Position numbers and translations under genes: made by a program
The notes under the pieces: generated by a model
The model's database searches: none
What the model saw: only the letters and a program-made list of their open reading frames with translations
What the model was told of the DNA's origin: nothing
In this document: in pieces, positions 50,218 through 59,624 of the stretch
How positions within the stretch are numbered: the first letter of the stretch is position 1
Layout of the letters: each line of letters starts with the position of its first letter
Assembly (NCBI GenBank): GCA_937922785.1
Contig: CALAJQ010000011.1
Location: 1 to 64,000 of the forward strand
DNA from: an uncultured Acidimicrobiales bacterium
GTDB taxonomy: Bacteria > Actinomycetota > Acidimicrobiia > Acidimicrobiales > SZUA-35
Length of the DNA: 64,000 bases
Direction of reading: 5' to 3'

Positions 50218-51440
50218 CCGAACTCGCCACAGCCCCCAATCACCGAAGTCGGCTTCGTCTCGTTGATGTCGTCTCCCAAGCGCTGCTTGGGCTGACCAGT
50301 CGCAAGCTTCGCACCGCGCTCACGGCGCTCGGCATATCTATTGGCATTGCTTCGCTCATCAGCATTCAAGGCATCACCGAAGCGAACCAGGCCGAGGCCA
50401 GGGCCGAGATTGATGCGTTGGGCTCTGACTTTCTGTTCATCACCGCGGGAACCGGCATCACTGAAGAGGCCGAGCTTCTCCCCTATGCGCCCGACATGCT
50501 GGAAACGCATCTGGACGCTCTGGAATATGTAGCCGCCCTCTACCCGGTCGACGCCCGGGCCAGGAAGAACGAACTTATCCCCGAGGTGCAAACTGGCGGG
50601 GTAACGGTGAGCGCCATAACTTCGACGGGCCTAGACCTGCTCGAGCCAGTTAACGGTTCGGTTGCTTTTGGACGATTTCACGACGCTACCTCGGTAGAGG
50701 TACCTGGCGTCGTGCTTGGGTCGCTGGCAGCCGAACGGCTTGGCATTCGTCATCTGGTTGGGCACCCGACAATCAACATCTCCGGGCACCAATTCGCCGT
50801 CATTGGCGTGTTGAACGAATTTGAGACGCTCAACACCGATCTGAACCGAACGGCAATCGTCGGACTGTCCGTTGCCCAAGAACTGTTCGACACGCCCGAC
50901 ACCCCAAGCGCCATATATGCCCAGGTTCAACCCGAACAGCTCGACGAGGCTCGCGACCTTATACCGGCCCAAGCGAACCCGGCCGCCCCCGGCGAGGTCG
51001 CCGTGTCGAGACCAACCGAAGCCTTGGAAATTCGTGAGGTGATCGACGAAACGTTCGCCCGAATTCTGCAAGCACTGGCGTTGATCGTGTTGGCTGTGGG
51101 CGGAATCGGTATCGCCAACATCATGGTTATCTCCGTCATTGAACGCAGAGGAGAGATCGGCCTGCGCCGCTCGCTTGGGGCGACCCGCAAACACATAGCC
51201 TCCCAGTTCGTGATCGAATCGACGATGCTGTCGCTTCTTGGTGGGGTGCTAGGCGTTGTGATTGGCGTCGGAATTGTGCTGGGTTACGCGCAATACAAAA
51301 GCTTCGCAGCCGTTATCCCCTGGTACTGGCTTTCGGTAGGCGTGGCCGCGGCCTTCGCACTCGGAGCAATCGCCGGCCTCTATCCAGCTTGGCGAGCCAG
51401 CCGCCTAGAACCAGCCGAAGCAGTCCGCCCCGCGGCATAA
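50214..51440 (+). CDS. MacB/FtsX-type ABC permease
   Basis: A 408-residue permease. The N-terminal helix (LTSRKLRTALTALGISIGIASLI) is followed by a large extracytoplasmic MacB domain (~60-275) and three C-terminal helices with the FtsX motifs VGGIGIANIMVISVIERRGE and LRRSLGATRKHI. The topology is the four-helix MacB one. Substrate may be a peptide, antibiotic or lipid. Third gene of the adaptor operon. Confidence 0.92.
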   Translation: MTELATAPNHRSRLRLVDVVSQALLGLTSRKLRTALTALGISIGIASLISIQGITEANQAEARAEIDALGSDFLFITAGTGITEEAELLPYAPDMLETHLDALEYVAALYPVDARARKNELIPEVQTGGVTVSAITSTGLDLLEPVNGSVAFGRFHDATSVEVPGVVLGSLAAERLGIRHLVGHPTINISGHQFAVIGVLNEFETLNTDLNRTAIVGLSVAQELFDTPDTPSAIYAQVQPEQLDEARDLIPAQANPAAPGEVAVSRPTEALEIREVIDETFARILQALALIVLAVGGIGIANIMVISVIERRGEIGLRRSLGATRKHIASQFVIESTMLSLLGGVLGVVIGVGIVLGYAQYKSFAAVIPWYWLSVGVAAAFALGAIAGLYPAWRASRLEPAEAVRPAA

Positions 51441-51582
51441 GAACCGATGGTGTGGGCGTGTCGTAAGCCGCGCTCGATAGTGGGCTACTTCAGAGCCACC
51501 TCCGGGCAACAAGCCGAATGACGAGCACCAGGGTGTCGCGTTTGCATCGCACTCCTAGCCATCAGCAACTACGGTGAATCGC

Positions 51583-52284
51583 ATGCAAGTGATCGGCGCA
51601 GGATTCGGTCGAACAGGCACGTTGTCACTCAAACGAGCTTTGGAAGACCTCGGGTTTGGGCCGGCCTACCACATGCAAGAGGCGATGCAACGGCCTGCTC
51701 ACGTTCGGCAGTGGCTCGACTACGCCGAAACCGGAACAGCAGACTGGGATGAACTGTTCGCAAAGTTCAGTTCAGGCGTCGACTACCCGGTTTGTTGCGT
51801 GTGGGAAGAACTCGTATCTCACTACCCAGACTCAAAAGTCGTGTTAACCGTGCGAGACCCGCAGCGTTGGTGGCAGAGCACTATGTCAACTGTCTACGGC
51901 TTCCGGACAGCGTTCGCCCCGTGGTTCCTGCGAGCCGTGCCCACGGCGGGTCGCTTCGTCGACATGGTGGAACGGTTGGTCTGGACCGGATTATTCGATG
52001 GACGCTTCGACGACCGTGATCACGCCATTGGGGTCTTTAATCGGCATAACGAACACGTTCGCGCAACCTGCCCACCTGAGCGGCTTCTCGTGTTCGAGGT
52101 TGCTGACGGATGGGAGCCACTTTGTGAGTTTCTTGACGTACCAGTTCCCGACAAACCATTCCCCCACCTGAACGACACAGCCGAGACAAGACGCATCGTC
52201 ACTGGTGTTAAGTGGGTGACCCGAGCAATTCCCGCGGTTGGCGCTGCGGCGGCTGGTGCGGTTTTGCTAAATGCGCTCGGCTGA
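51583..52284 (+). CDS. P-loop sulfotransferase-family protein
   Basis: A 233-residue protein of the Sulfotransfer_4 type. The PAPS 5'-phosphosulfate loop is GAGFGRTGTLSLKRAL (5-20), and LTVRDPQRWWQS (~88-99) is the 3'-phosphate-binding region. A short hydrophobic tail (AIPAVGAAAAGAVLLNAL) could attach it to the membrane. The ATG three codons after a GTG at 51574 fits the family start; no ribosome site is seen, so it may be leaderless. The acceptor is unknown. Confidence 0.8.
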   Translation: MQVIGAGFGRTGTLSLKRALEDLGFGPAYHMQEAMQRPAHVRQWLDYAETGTADWDELFAKFSSGVDYPVCCVWEELVSHYPDSKVVLTVRDPQRWWQSTMSTVYGFRTAFAPWFLRAVPTAGRFVDMVERLVWTGLFDGRFDDRDHAIGVFNRHNEHVRATCPPERLLVFEVADGWEPLCEFLDVPVPDKPFPHLNDTAETRRIVTGVKWVTRAIPAVGAAAAGAVLLNALG

Positions 52285-52330
52285 GATGCAGTATTGACTT
52301 CTGTGTGATTGACAATGAGCTCATCGGTTT

Positions 52331-52924
52331 CTAGCGCTTGCGGCCCATCAGCCGCATGAGTGTTGTCACCTGATTGCCGGTTTCAATGTCATCGCCGGCT
52401 TGCGTCGCAAAATTGGTTGATCGCTCCAGCGTGGCGCGTTCGGCTCGGGCGATCTCAACCCCAAGGTCGACGGCGGTGGGATCGAGCTGCACAGAGGAGC
52501 CGGTTGCCTGGCCAAGATCCCACGTGTGACCCAGCTGGTCGATGATCCGATACTGAAGAAAAAGGCGAGCCGATATAGACCCCACCGGATGCTCCACCAT
52601 CTGATCCAGCGGCTGGCCGAAAGCCTCCAGCGCAGACGCCGCAGCGCTAGTCAGTTGGCCAACCACATCGGAGTCATGAGGGTCAAGACCAACCGATGCT
52701 GTGACCGACTCAGCCAGCGTCGCCCCGCTCATCACCGAAACCACGAAACGCTCACCGGCCACCACATGATCGACCACATCGCGCACCGACCACTCGGCAC
52801 AAGGTGTTCCTAAATCCCACTGATCGGGCTGCACCGCCCGCACGGCATCCGCGAACCCTGCCATGGCTCGTTCCATCGCATCACGAAGTTTGTCGTCTTC
52901 GCCAGGCTGGCCTAGTCCAGTCAC
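52331..52924 (-). CDS. TIGR03086-like metal-binding (MDMPI N-terminal/DinB-fold) protein
   Basis: A 197-residue protein. DLGTPCAEWSVRDVVDHVVAGERF (~37-60) carries a metal-type His, and IDQLGHTWDLGQATG (~128-142) carries another. These are characteristic of TIGR03086 proteins, common in actinobacteria and related to mycothiol-dependent isomerases. The substrate is unknown. It is convergent with the sulfotransferase gene. Confidence 0.85.
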   Translation of the reverse strand: MTGLGQPGEDDKLRDAMERAMAGFADAVRAVQPDQWDLGTPCAEWSVRDVVDHVVAGERFVVSVMSGATLAESVTASVGLDPHDSDVVGQLTSAAASALEAFGQPLDQMVEHPVGSISARLFLQYRIIDQLGHTWDLGQATGSSVQLDPTAVDLGVEIARAERATLERSTNFATQAGDDIETGNQVTTLMRLMGRKR

Positions 52925-53198
52925 GATTCGAGATTACTACTTGCCCTGAACCTCCTGTCGCGAATGGCTACTGGGGCCGATACAGATTGGAGGGCTCGCA
53001 CCTCCGCAAGTGTCACGCGGTGGGGCTCGACTATCTCGGAGTCAATCCGAACGGGCTTTTTAGTTGTCAAAGAGCGGGGCATCAGTTGCCTCATTTGGGC
53101 GGTTGCATTGCTGCGGCGCTTGACCTGTGATGTGCAGTTGCTGGACCGATTGTTTCGTTACTTGTTGTTTCGTTACTTGGCTTGCATGGGTGGCGCCG
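52925..53198. other. 274-bp gap with a 15-bp tandem repeat
   Basis: No gene is recognised. TGTTTCGTTACTT occurs at 53151-53163 and 53166-53178 in a 15-base period. The left part contains the promoter of the gene ending at 52331; the right part is downstream of the broken HNH gene. Confidence 0.35.
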
Positions 53199-53303
53199 TT
53201 AGGCAGCGAGGGCCGCGTCCTGCCTATGTAGGACAGGAATGGGTGGGGCGATGGTTTTGTGCAGTGTCCCGTCGGGGCGGGACAACGCCGCCGACTGCGA
53301 CGT

Positions 53304-53348
53304 TTTGGCCGCAGGCCGAAACTCGGTTAGTGAGCGACAGCGAACGGC
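53304..53348. repeat. 45-bp direct repeat, copy 1
   Basis: Begins TTTGGCCGCAGGCCGAAACT and ends GACAGCGAACGGC; identical to 53527-53571, 223 bases away. It contains a small GGCC-GCA-GGCC hairpin. It replaces coding sequence behind the HNH motif. Confidence 0.85.
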
Positions 53349-53526
53349 GTGGTGCCAACGTTTGCTGACCGGGACGAGGTTGGATAGTTCTGTCCTGCCC
53401 CCGTAGGACACAAAGTGCGCGTGGTGCACTTCGATCTGCGACCACGGCGCCCCACTTATCGGACACTCGCCATACAAGGCACGTAGCGCTGCTTTCTGGG
53501 TCGGGCGGCACAACAGACCACGCGAG

Positions 53527-53571
53527 TTTGGCCGCAGGCCGAAACTCGGTTAGTGAGCGACAGCGAACGGC
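53527..53571. repeat. 45-bp direct repeat, copy 2
   Basis: Same 45 bases as 53304-53348. On the coding strand it follows CGTTCG-like sequence and interrupts the HNH gene between DUF222 and the PTQKAALR segment, giving the frameshift. Confidence 0.85.
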
Positions 53572-54646
53572 AGACACAATTTACTTTGCCATCAGCCGTT
53601 GTTTCGACTCGTTGGATGACACAGTCACAAGCGATCTGTCCCAACGTCGAGGGACACAACGGCAAGCCATCCTGGGTTTCCATAACGGAGTCTTCATGCG
53701 GACCCTTCGACAGGGTCTTCCCGTCGGTTAAGACATGCATCACAACGGTCGGTCGGTTGTTCTCTGCCGTCGCCGCAGTGTTACCGCCCCGGATGATCAG
53801 GTCATGCAACGCTTGGGCCGAAATCTGATCCGACGTCAGCCCGTGCCCAGAACCCAAGTCATCACAAAGCCTTCGATATTCAAGCCTATGTGCGGCAGCG
53901 ACTGCGGTTCCGTTAATGGTGTCGAAGATGGCGTGTAATCGGTGGGTTTGGTTGTCCCGGGAAACTGAGACAGACGCACACTCTTCCATACGAGCCTGCT
54001 GCTCAGCAGTGGCGCCATTGTCGCTACGAATTTTGGTGCGGTAGCGCTGGACCCGTTTGCGGAAACTGTCCACCCCCAACCGGACAGCCGCTGCTGCCAG
54101 ATCGGCGTCACGACCCACCAGCTGGTTCACTTCATCATCAGTCATTCGACCCGTGATACGAGCCAACACATCCAAATTCTCTGGGAACACCGAACCAGCC
54201 GAAACCGCTGCACCAACCAAAGGGAAGGTACGGGTCATCTGGGCGCGAAGCCGATCCCGACACACAGTGCCATCAGAAACCGAACGGCCAGCCTGCAGAA
54301 CTTCTTCCACCGGCGGCCCGATACCCGCCGTCGCGTTCGCCCGAGCCTTAGCATCCAAATGCACAAGCACCGCCACCAACAGGCGTTGCTGAGCCCGAGC
54401 GTTCGCCACCAAAGCCGACACCACATCCGGTTTCAACTCCGCTGATTCCAGCCCGCCAAGCAACCCAGCCAAAGCCTCCGATGCTGCTTCCGAATATTGT
54501 TCCAAACCCGCCGATTTAGTCATAAGAACAGTATGACGAAGGCCTATGACACTATCGAAAACCCGCTAAATCAGTAGGTTCTGCTCCAATCGCCAGGCCG
54601 CGTTGCCGCCAGTGGAAGCCGCAAACTGAAATCAATGACCGTGACG

Positions 54647-54784
54647 CTATGGAATGATGAGATACGTCTGACGTACCACGTAGCCGTCGGAAGCGAACAG
54701 CCCGACGATCGAATCCACGTCACTTGCGGTCAGCATTGCGAAGTATGACCGAACGATCTCGGCCCGTGTTGCAGCGGTCGACAT
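54647..54784 (-). pseudogene. N-terminal SnoaL-like fragment
   Basis: ATG 54784 with GGAG 8 bases upstream starts MSTAATRAEIVRSYFAMLTA, then DVDSIVGLFASDGYVV, a typical SnoaL/NTF2 N-terminus. After that the frame stops within a few codons, at 45 residues; family members are ~120-150. The region 54524-54646 behind it has no recognisable continuation. Confidence 0.55.
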
Positions 54785-54834
54785 AGCGTCACTCCTGTGA
54801 TGCTCCGAACAGCATCCTACGCCAGCGCCAAGCT

Positions 54835-56243
54835 TCACCAGATTAGAGGCGTGGGTTCAGTCGTCCAGAAGATCCAGCGGCGGACTTCACGATGCTGGCT
54901 ATTGCCAATTTGGTAAGGCGCCTGTTCTCCTGCGTCGAGTTGGCTAATGGATAGGAGCCCGGCGTAGGTAGAGACCACAAGGGTCTCCCCATCGGGTGAT
55001 AGTGCCATGGCTGAAGCGGACGAGCCGACGAATAGCTGCCAGCGAGGTTCGCCAGAAAGGCTGAAAGCGCGCACGTAGCCGGAGGCATCACCAATTATGA
55101 ACTCGTCGTTGCGGGCCACACCGGTATAGACCCTTGAACCATCTTCGATCATCGGAGTACGTGGATCGTCCGAATAGGACTCGGTTTCGAGACCCGGAAG
55201 TAGGTCAACCGAAACAGCTATCGTGCTGCCGCTATAGAAATGGCAAGAGTTGAACGCAATCGTTTTGCTGTCCGCACTGAACAACGCATAGTGGGGTACT
55301 CACTGGCATGGCCGACACTTGCAGCCAACACGAGCTCGGCGTCGAAAACAAGGTGAGGTCCGTCTTGGCTGCCAACTGCAATCCATTTGCCATCGCCTGA
55401 CACTGCACCGTGTGCCATGTCTGCGCTCAGGTTCAGTGGTTGCCCGGCATCCTCCTCTAGACGCCACTTCACGTGGTCAGCGATTCCATCCTCGGATGGA
55501 ATTAGGCGATGAGCTACGTCGGTCGTCAACACAAAGACACCATCTGAACCAATCGAAAGCACTCGCAGGCCGTCAGGAAACGGAACTAGCGAATCAACCG
55601 AAGGAGGAGTTTCGATTTTCTCAACTGGCGCACCCTCAGGTGCACCCTCTTGACCCGTGGGCCAACGACAGATTGATGATGTTGGGCCGCCCCAACCATC
55701 GGTGATGCGAACTCCATCAGGTTCGGCGAATGCTATGAAGCGTCCGTTCGGCCCGGCGCCAAACAAGCCAATGTCTGGCAGCTGGGTGACCTCGTCACCG
55801 TGGATATGAACAGTCGAGGAGTTCTCAGAGTGGGTATTGCCGATGCGAGCGATGATGGAGCCATCGTCAAGCACGATCAATGCGGGGATCGACTGTGCAC
55901 CTTCCTTGAGATAGTCGATTAGGGGAATGTGGGCAGGTGGCCACTGACCCCTCAGACCGTCAAAGTCGCCTTTGGCGTTTGCCGCCCGAACCGCCGAAAT
56001 GGCAGCGTCAGCAAGATGAGAACGATCCCGATCAACCGGGTCTGAACCCGCCTTGTCCCACCCAAGCCGCAACCCCCGCTCTACGAACTCATTCACATCG
56101 TTTACATATGCGTAGGTTTTCATACGCCATTCTTCGTCTGGTGCCACTTCAGCATTGTGCCAGCTTGCCGAGTTGCCAGCTATTGGTCCGAGTGTTGAAG
56201 CTCGTCCGACACGACACTTCCCCACGGACTGGTCGATGGCCAA
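54835..56243 (-). pseudogene. Beta-propeller (WD40-like) protein, frameshifted
   Basis: The first part (to ~55297) has a helical N-terminal segment (YVNDVNEFVERGLRLGWDKA) and then repeated blade-like strands such as VLDDGSIIARIG, GPNGRFIAFAEPDGVRI and SGDGKWIAVGSQDG. The second frame resumes with FSADSKTIAFNSCHFYSG and ALSPDGETLVVSTYAG. One missing base in the GGGG at 55293-55296 explains the break: adding one gives GHASEYPHYALFSAD. The start could be 56243 or the ATG at 56123. Function unknown; such propellers mediate protein contacts. Confidence 0.65.
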
Positions 56244-56297
56244 GCCCTAAGTCCAGGCTCGAGTTGATCTTGACGAAGCGTCACTAATCTCCGGCGC

Positions 56298-57284
56298 CTA
56301 CCAGAGTGTGCAGCTTGACTGCACAAAACCCGTCGTCATCGCGAGACGAGCGCCGTCGGCAGAGATAAAGACTCCGTCGCCGCCATCAACCTCGAGCCGG
56401 CCCGCAATTTCTTGACCTTCCCATTGAGTCGGCGCGTTTTCATTTGTTCTCCACGTCGCGCCACCGGCTTCAACTAACCCACCGTTTCGACATTCGGCAT
56501 CAGTCATGAAGGTGACTTCGGGGAACACTCCGGCTTCGAAAGTTGGCGGGTCCTCGGGCGGCGAAACCGAACCTTGTCCTTCGGTGGGAGCGTCGGCCAG
56601 TGAGGCCTGCATTCGACGGGCGAGAGATTCAACGGCAGCTTCGTCAACGCCATCGCCGCTGGAAACAACCATCCTCGAAACAACATTGAAACGATGAGCA
56701 AACACGAACCAAGCCTCTCGACTGGCGTCCATCTCTGGGTCGAGCCCGATGGTGTCCTGATCGAACAGCGGATACGCATCCAGCTTGAACCACGTAATTT
56801 CGTCAGCGAACGAGTCCAACGCCGTGACCGAGACATCCGTTCCGTTAATCGTCAAGACCGGGCATGACAGAGGAAGCCGGGCAGCTTCTTGCACATAAGC
56901 TGCTGCCCCGAAGTTGAGATCGGCCACCCGCACAGAGAGGTCAGAGTTCCCATCGGTCCACAGCGTCATGGTTCCACCCCAGTCATCGATAAGGGCCAGT
57001 GCGTCCCACTCAGCGCAACCCGTCGCCACCTCGGCGACTCCCTCGACATACCAGCGGTCGACCTCTTCCCAGTTAGCGCCGAAGTCTTCCACAAGAGCGT
57101 TTTCCGGTTCGATGACCCCAGCAATAGTCTCTTCCCCCGATTCCGAATCAATGCGTTCACCGATTGCTTCGCTCCCGGAACCACCAGATTCAGAAACACC
57201 TGACCCCGACGAAACTGGTCCACAAGCTGCGCCGATAAGTACAAGGCAACCCAGCACGATCCGAGGCTTCACGAAGGGGAACAC
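56298..57284 (-). CDS. Hypothetical lipoprotein
   Basis: A ~328-residue secreted lipoprotein: VKPRIVLGCLVLIGAAC is the signal with lipobox LIGAAC, followed by a Ser/Gly/Glu-rich linker and a globular domain containing VEGVAEVATGCAEWDAL. GTG at 57284 has GAGG ~8 bases upstream; a second GTG at 57272 is nearer the signal core, and a TTG upstream (57302) is less likely. Four Cys in the mature part could form disulfides. I recognise no family. Confidence 0.65.
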   Translation of the reverse strand: MFPFVKPRIVLGCLVLIGAACGPVSSGSGVSESGGSGSEAIGERIDSESGEETIAGVIEPENALVEDFGANWEEVDRWYVEGVAEVATGCAEWDALALIDDWGGTMTLWTDGNSDLSVRVADLNFGAAAYVQEAARLPLSCPVLTINGTDVSVTALDSFADEITWFKLDAYPLFDQDTIGLDPEMDASREAWFVFAHRFNVVSRMVVSSGDGVDEAAVESLARRMQASLADAPTEGQGSVSPPEDPPTFEAGVFPEVTFMTDAECRNGGLVEAGGATWRTNENAPTQWEGQEIAGRLEVDGGDGVFISADGARLAMTTGFVQSSCTLW

Positions 57285-57379
57285 CTCTAAATCCTCCCAC
57301 AATCTGGGCTAGCCCCAGCGACTTGGAAGATCAGTTCGCTTCTTCCACTAACGCGGCGGTCGGGGTGGATTGAAGGCTT

Positions 57380-58816
57380 GTGTTACGCGATACCAGCGAC
57401 GATAGTTCCTACATGGCGGAGAACGACCTCTTTCTGAGCGGCATGGGCCTTGGGTACCTCAACCTCAACCTCGATGACCCCGACGGCTTTAGACGACTCT
57501 TCGAGCCGTTCGTCGTATCTCGCACCGACGACTGGAGAGTCGCTCAGCTTTCGTTCCGAGGACCGGGCGGGCCGACACAAGTTGTCTTACTGAACACTGG
57601 GCAGGCTCACTTGCTTTTCCGTAGAGCGGATACAGGCAGCGCGTTCAGCCCAATATGGGAGCTGTTCTTCAAAGTTTCGAAGAATCATCCGCTTGGTGTC
57701 ACTTGCAGCACGGACACCGAAATCGTCTGCTCCCTGGTGGCCTCGGGTGCCACCTGGGAGCCATCTCAGACCGCTGCAACCTACGCAGTCGAGTGCGCTG
57801 ATGCGGAACAAATGCACGCCCGTTTCGTCCAGTTCCATGAGCTCAATGCGAGAAACGAGACACCTGACTGGGCCATCAAACCAGAGCCAGAACCGTTTGA
57901 TGCGATAGCTGACGCCAAACTCGATCACCTCCTAAAGCCACCTGTGGAGGAAGAGATCGTCGAAGAGATCATGTCGAGCGTTGCCGACGTCGATTGGAAT
58001 TCCATCGGCCATGCCTACGGTCCAGCGGGTGAGGTACCCGAACTTCTAAGACTGTGGCTAAGGGATGACAGGAGGCGCTGGGAGCGCTGCGATACCGCAG
58101 ACCTGTACGACGCAAACGGCGAAACCATCAGCGAGCGTGCTGGGTCGATTTTGTTCAACGCAACCTTTCATCAGGGCACGCTCTATGACGCATCCGCCCC
58201 AATGGCAACCGTGCTGATCGAGGTTGCACGCTTACACCCTGAACTTGAACTCCGGATCGAAGCACTGCACATACTTGGCCACTGCATGGCGAACCACGCT
58301 CCAGCGTTCGAGGCAGTGGAGTTTCCTGAACGCGACCATCCAAAGCCTGAGGTTTGGAAGGCAGCACGTGCCGGTTGGCAGCTCTACCTTTCCCTGCTCG
58401 GCCCGGACGAACCTGTCGCCATCGGCAGACTCGCGGCACGACTTCTCCCCTGGATCGGGATGCACAAGCTCGTGTGCAATCAGATCATCGATGAATTGAA
58501 CACACATTCAGGCGTGGACCAGTTACGAGATTCGCTACTGCTGCTAGCGCTCGGAACGACCGCACATGGAGATCTCGCAGCTGAGTCCATTGCCCGAGCC
58601 CTAACCGACGAGGGCGAGATGGTCGGTTTCGCTGCAACCGTCGCACTAGCCCGAATGGGGCTACTCGATCGCGAAGCTGACGCTGCTCTTATCGAACGTC
58701 TCGAACTCGCCAGCCGGAGCCAGAGCCAGATCGGGCAACTGGGCGAATGGCACTACTATTCGGCGAACGAGGGCACCACAGTTGCAATCGCCAAGGACGC
58801 CCTGGCCCGTATTTGA
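57380..58816 (+). CDS. HEAT-repeat-like hypothetical protein
   Basis: A 478-residue protein. Residues 15-160 form a beta-rich N-terminal domain; after ~195 there is an alpha-helical repeat region. VDWNSIGHAYGPAGEVPELLRLWL and FHQGTLYDASAPMATVLIEVARL are patterns I know from HEAT-repeat proteins of actinobacteria. No signal peptide. The first codon is GTG; an ATG at 57413 is an alternative. Divergent from the lipoprotein, it may belong to an immunity or stress-type locus, but this is not shown by sequence. Confidence 0.65.
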   Translation: MLRDTSDDSSYMAENDLFLSGMGLGYLNLNLDDPDGFRRLFEPFVVSRTDDWRVAQLSFRGPGGPTQVVLLNTGQAHLLFRRADTGSAFSPIWELFFKVSKNHPLGVTCSTDTEIVCSLVASGATWEPSQTAATYAVECADAEQMHARFVQFHELNARNETPDWAIKPEPEPFDAIADAKLDHLLKPPVEEEIVEEIMSSVADVDWNSIGHAYGPAGEVPELLRLWLRDDRRRWERCDTADLYDANGETISERAGSILFNATFHQGTLYDASAPMATVLIEVARLHPELELRIEALHILGHCMANHAPAFEAVEFPERDHPKPEVWKAARAGWQLYLSLLGPDEPVAIGRLAARLLPWIGMHKLVCNQIIDELNTHSGVDQLRDSLLLLALGTTAHGDLAAESIARALTDEGEMVGFAATVALARMGLLDREADAALIERLELASRSQSQIGQLGEWHYYSANEGTTVAIAKDALARI

Positions 58817-59063
58817 TGGTCAGGGCGACTGCGGAGTTTCGTCAAAACGGGGACCAGCTAGAAGTTCGCTGGTCGATCGTCGGCTAGCGACTAGTCGCCA
58901 ACCAGCGCGTTGTGAGCTTGCCACCTCGTCCTGCTCGAGGTGTGCGATCATTGCTTGCACACGCTGATTCGAGCGATGTTCGATCTCTGCAAGTATTCGT
59001 TTATTGCAACGAGGCCAGGAAACTTGATAGGGCGGGCGGACATGCCGTGTCGAGCCAGACGGT
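58817..59063. other. 247-bp convergent gap with a hairpin
   Basis: CGCTGGT (58867-58873) pairs with ACCAGCG (58901-58907) around an internal CGACTAGTCG palindrome, a potential terminator without T-run for the HEAT-like gene. A minus-strand frame with AEIEHRSNQRVQAMIAHLEQ looks protein-like but has no known relative. Confidence 0.35.
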
Positions 59064-59390
59064 TCACCCGAGTATCCGCTCGATCTGTCGCTGCTCCCAT
59101 GTCGACACAGCAAACGATGGTCGATTCAAGCGGACGACGAATCCGTGCACAGCGATCCCGGCGCCCCACCCAATTAGCGCCCAAATCGACCACCACGCCG
59201 ACCATTCATCTGCGATTCCGGCCTGAAGGTTTACGAACAGATTTAGGGCGATGTTGATGGCCATACTGCCGACGAACACGGCAGCGTGGACGTAGAACAC
59301 GCGCAGCTGCTGGACATACCGTCGAGCCGCTTCCTCTCGTTCGTCTACCGGTTGATCGATTGAGCTGGGTGCGGTGGTTGAAGTTGTCAT
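59064..59390 (-). CDS. 2TM-domain membrane protein
   Basis: A 108-residue protein with a short N-terminal tail, REEAARRYVQQLRVFYVHAAVF leading into TM1 (~30-50), a short loop with DEWSAWWSIW, and TM2 (~66-86). This is the pattern of the 2TM domain proteins. They are often found next to histidine kinases or LytTR systems. A GAAAG sequence precedes the ATG. It ends the ABC exporter operon. Confidence 0.75.
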   Translation of the reverse strand: MTTSTTAPSSIDQPVDEREEAARRYVQQLRVFYVHAAVFVGSMAINIALNLFVNLQAGIADEWSAWWSIWALIGWGAGIAVHGFVVRLNRPSFAVSTWEQRQIERILG

Positions 59391-59468
59391 TGTTTTTTTC
59401 TTTCGTTGAACTTCGTGGGTTGTGGTTGTGTCGGTGGCAATAGCGACCGTCTGGATCGAGGTTGTAGT

Positions 59469-59624
59469 TCATCGGAACTCTCGCAGTAGCGCTTCGACGA
59501 TGGCGTGGTGGTCATAGGCGGTGGCATTACCCATGATGACGACACCGAATCCATGGTCGTTCGATCGGATGACGACGGCCCAGGCGGCGGAGAGGCCGAG
59601 CCACAACCTGAAGTTCCTGTTCAC
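59469..59624 (-). CDS. Small ORF (51 residues) coupled to the ABC permease
   Basis: A GTG overlapping the permease stop (GTGA) opens a frame of MNRNFRLWLGLSAAWAVVIR, then SNDHGFGVVIMGNATAYDHHAI and VEALLREFR. One hydrophobic helix and a soluble tail with DHHAIVEALL are visible. The four-base overlap mirrors those of the other operon genes, which supports reality despite the size. Its stop overlaps another ATG (ATGA) that does not lead to a convincing product. No family known. Confidence 0.55.
   Translation of the reverse strand: MNRNFRLWLGLSAAWAVVIRSNDHGFGVVIMGNATAYDHHAIVEALLREFR

Larger units (their letters stand above)
53199..54523 (-). pseudogene. DUF222/HNH endonuclease-like gene broken by a repeat
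   Basis: The N-terminal part (MTKSAGLEQYSEAASEALAGL onwards) is a DUF222/13E12 domain ending in DGLPLCPSTLGQIACDCVIQR. The C-terminal HNH part is in another frame: PTQKAALRALYGECPISGAP, QIEVHHAHFVSYGGRTELSN, LVPVSKRWHH and RPDGTLHKTI. A 45-bp sequence occurs twice, once at the joint of the two frames (53527-53571), where ~41 inserted bases shift the frame, and once right after the HNH His pair (53304-53348), where it replaces the usual HxxGW segment. The gene is very likely dead. Confidence 0.8.

Noticed and set aside
53304-53571. CRISPR-like array from the repeated 45-bp unit
   Set aside because: Only two copies, 223 bases apart, lying inside one gene; no regular spacers and no cas genes.
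59206-59472. 88-residue frame starting MNYNLDPDGRYCHRHNHNP
   Set aside because: It overlaps the 2TM gene in another frame and has low-complexity composition; only its ATG overlap with the small ORF is suggestive.
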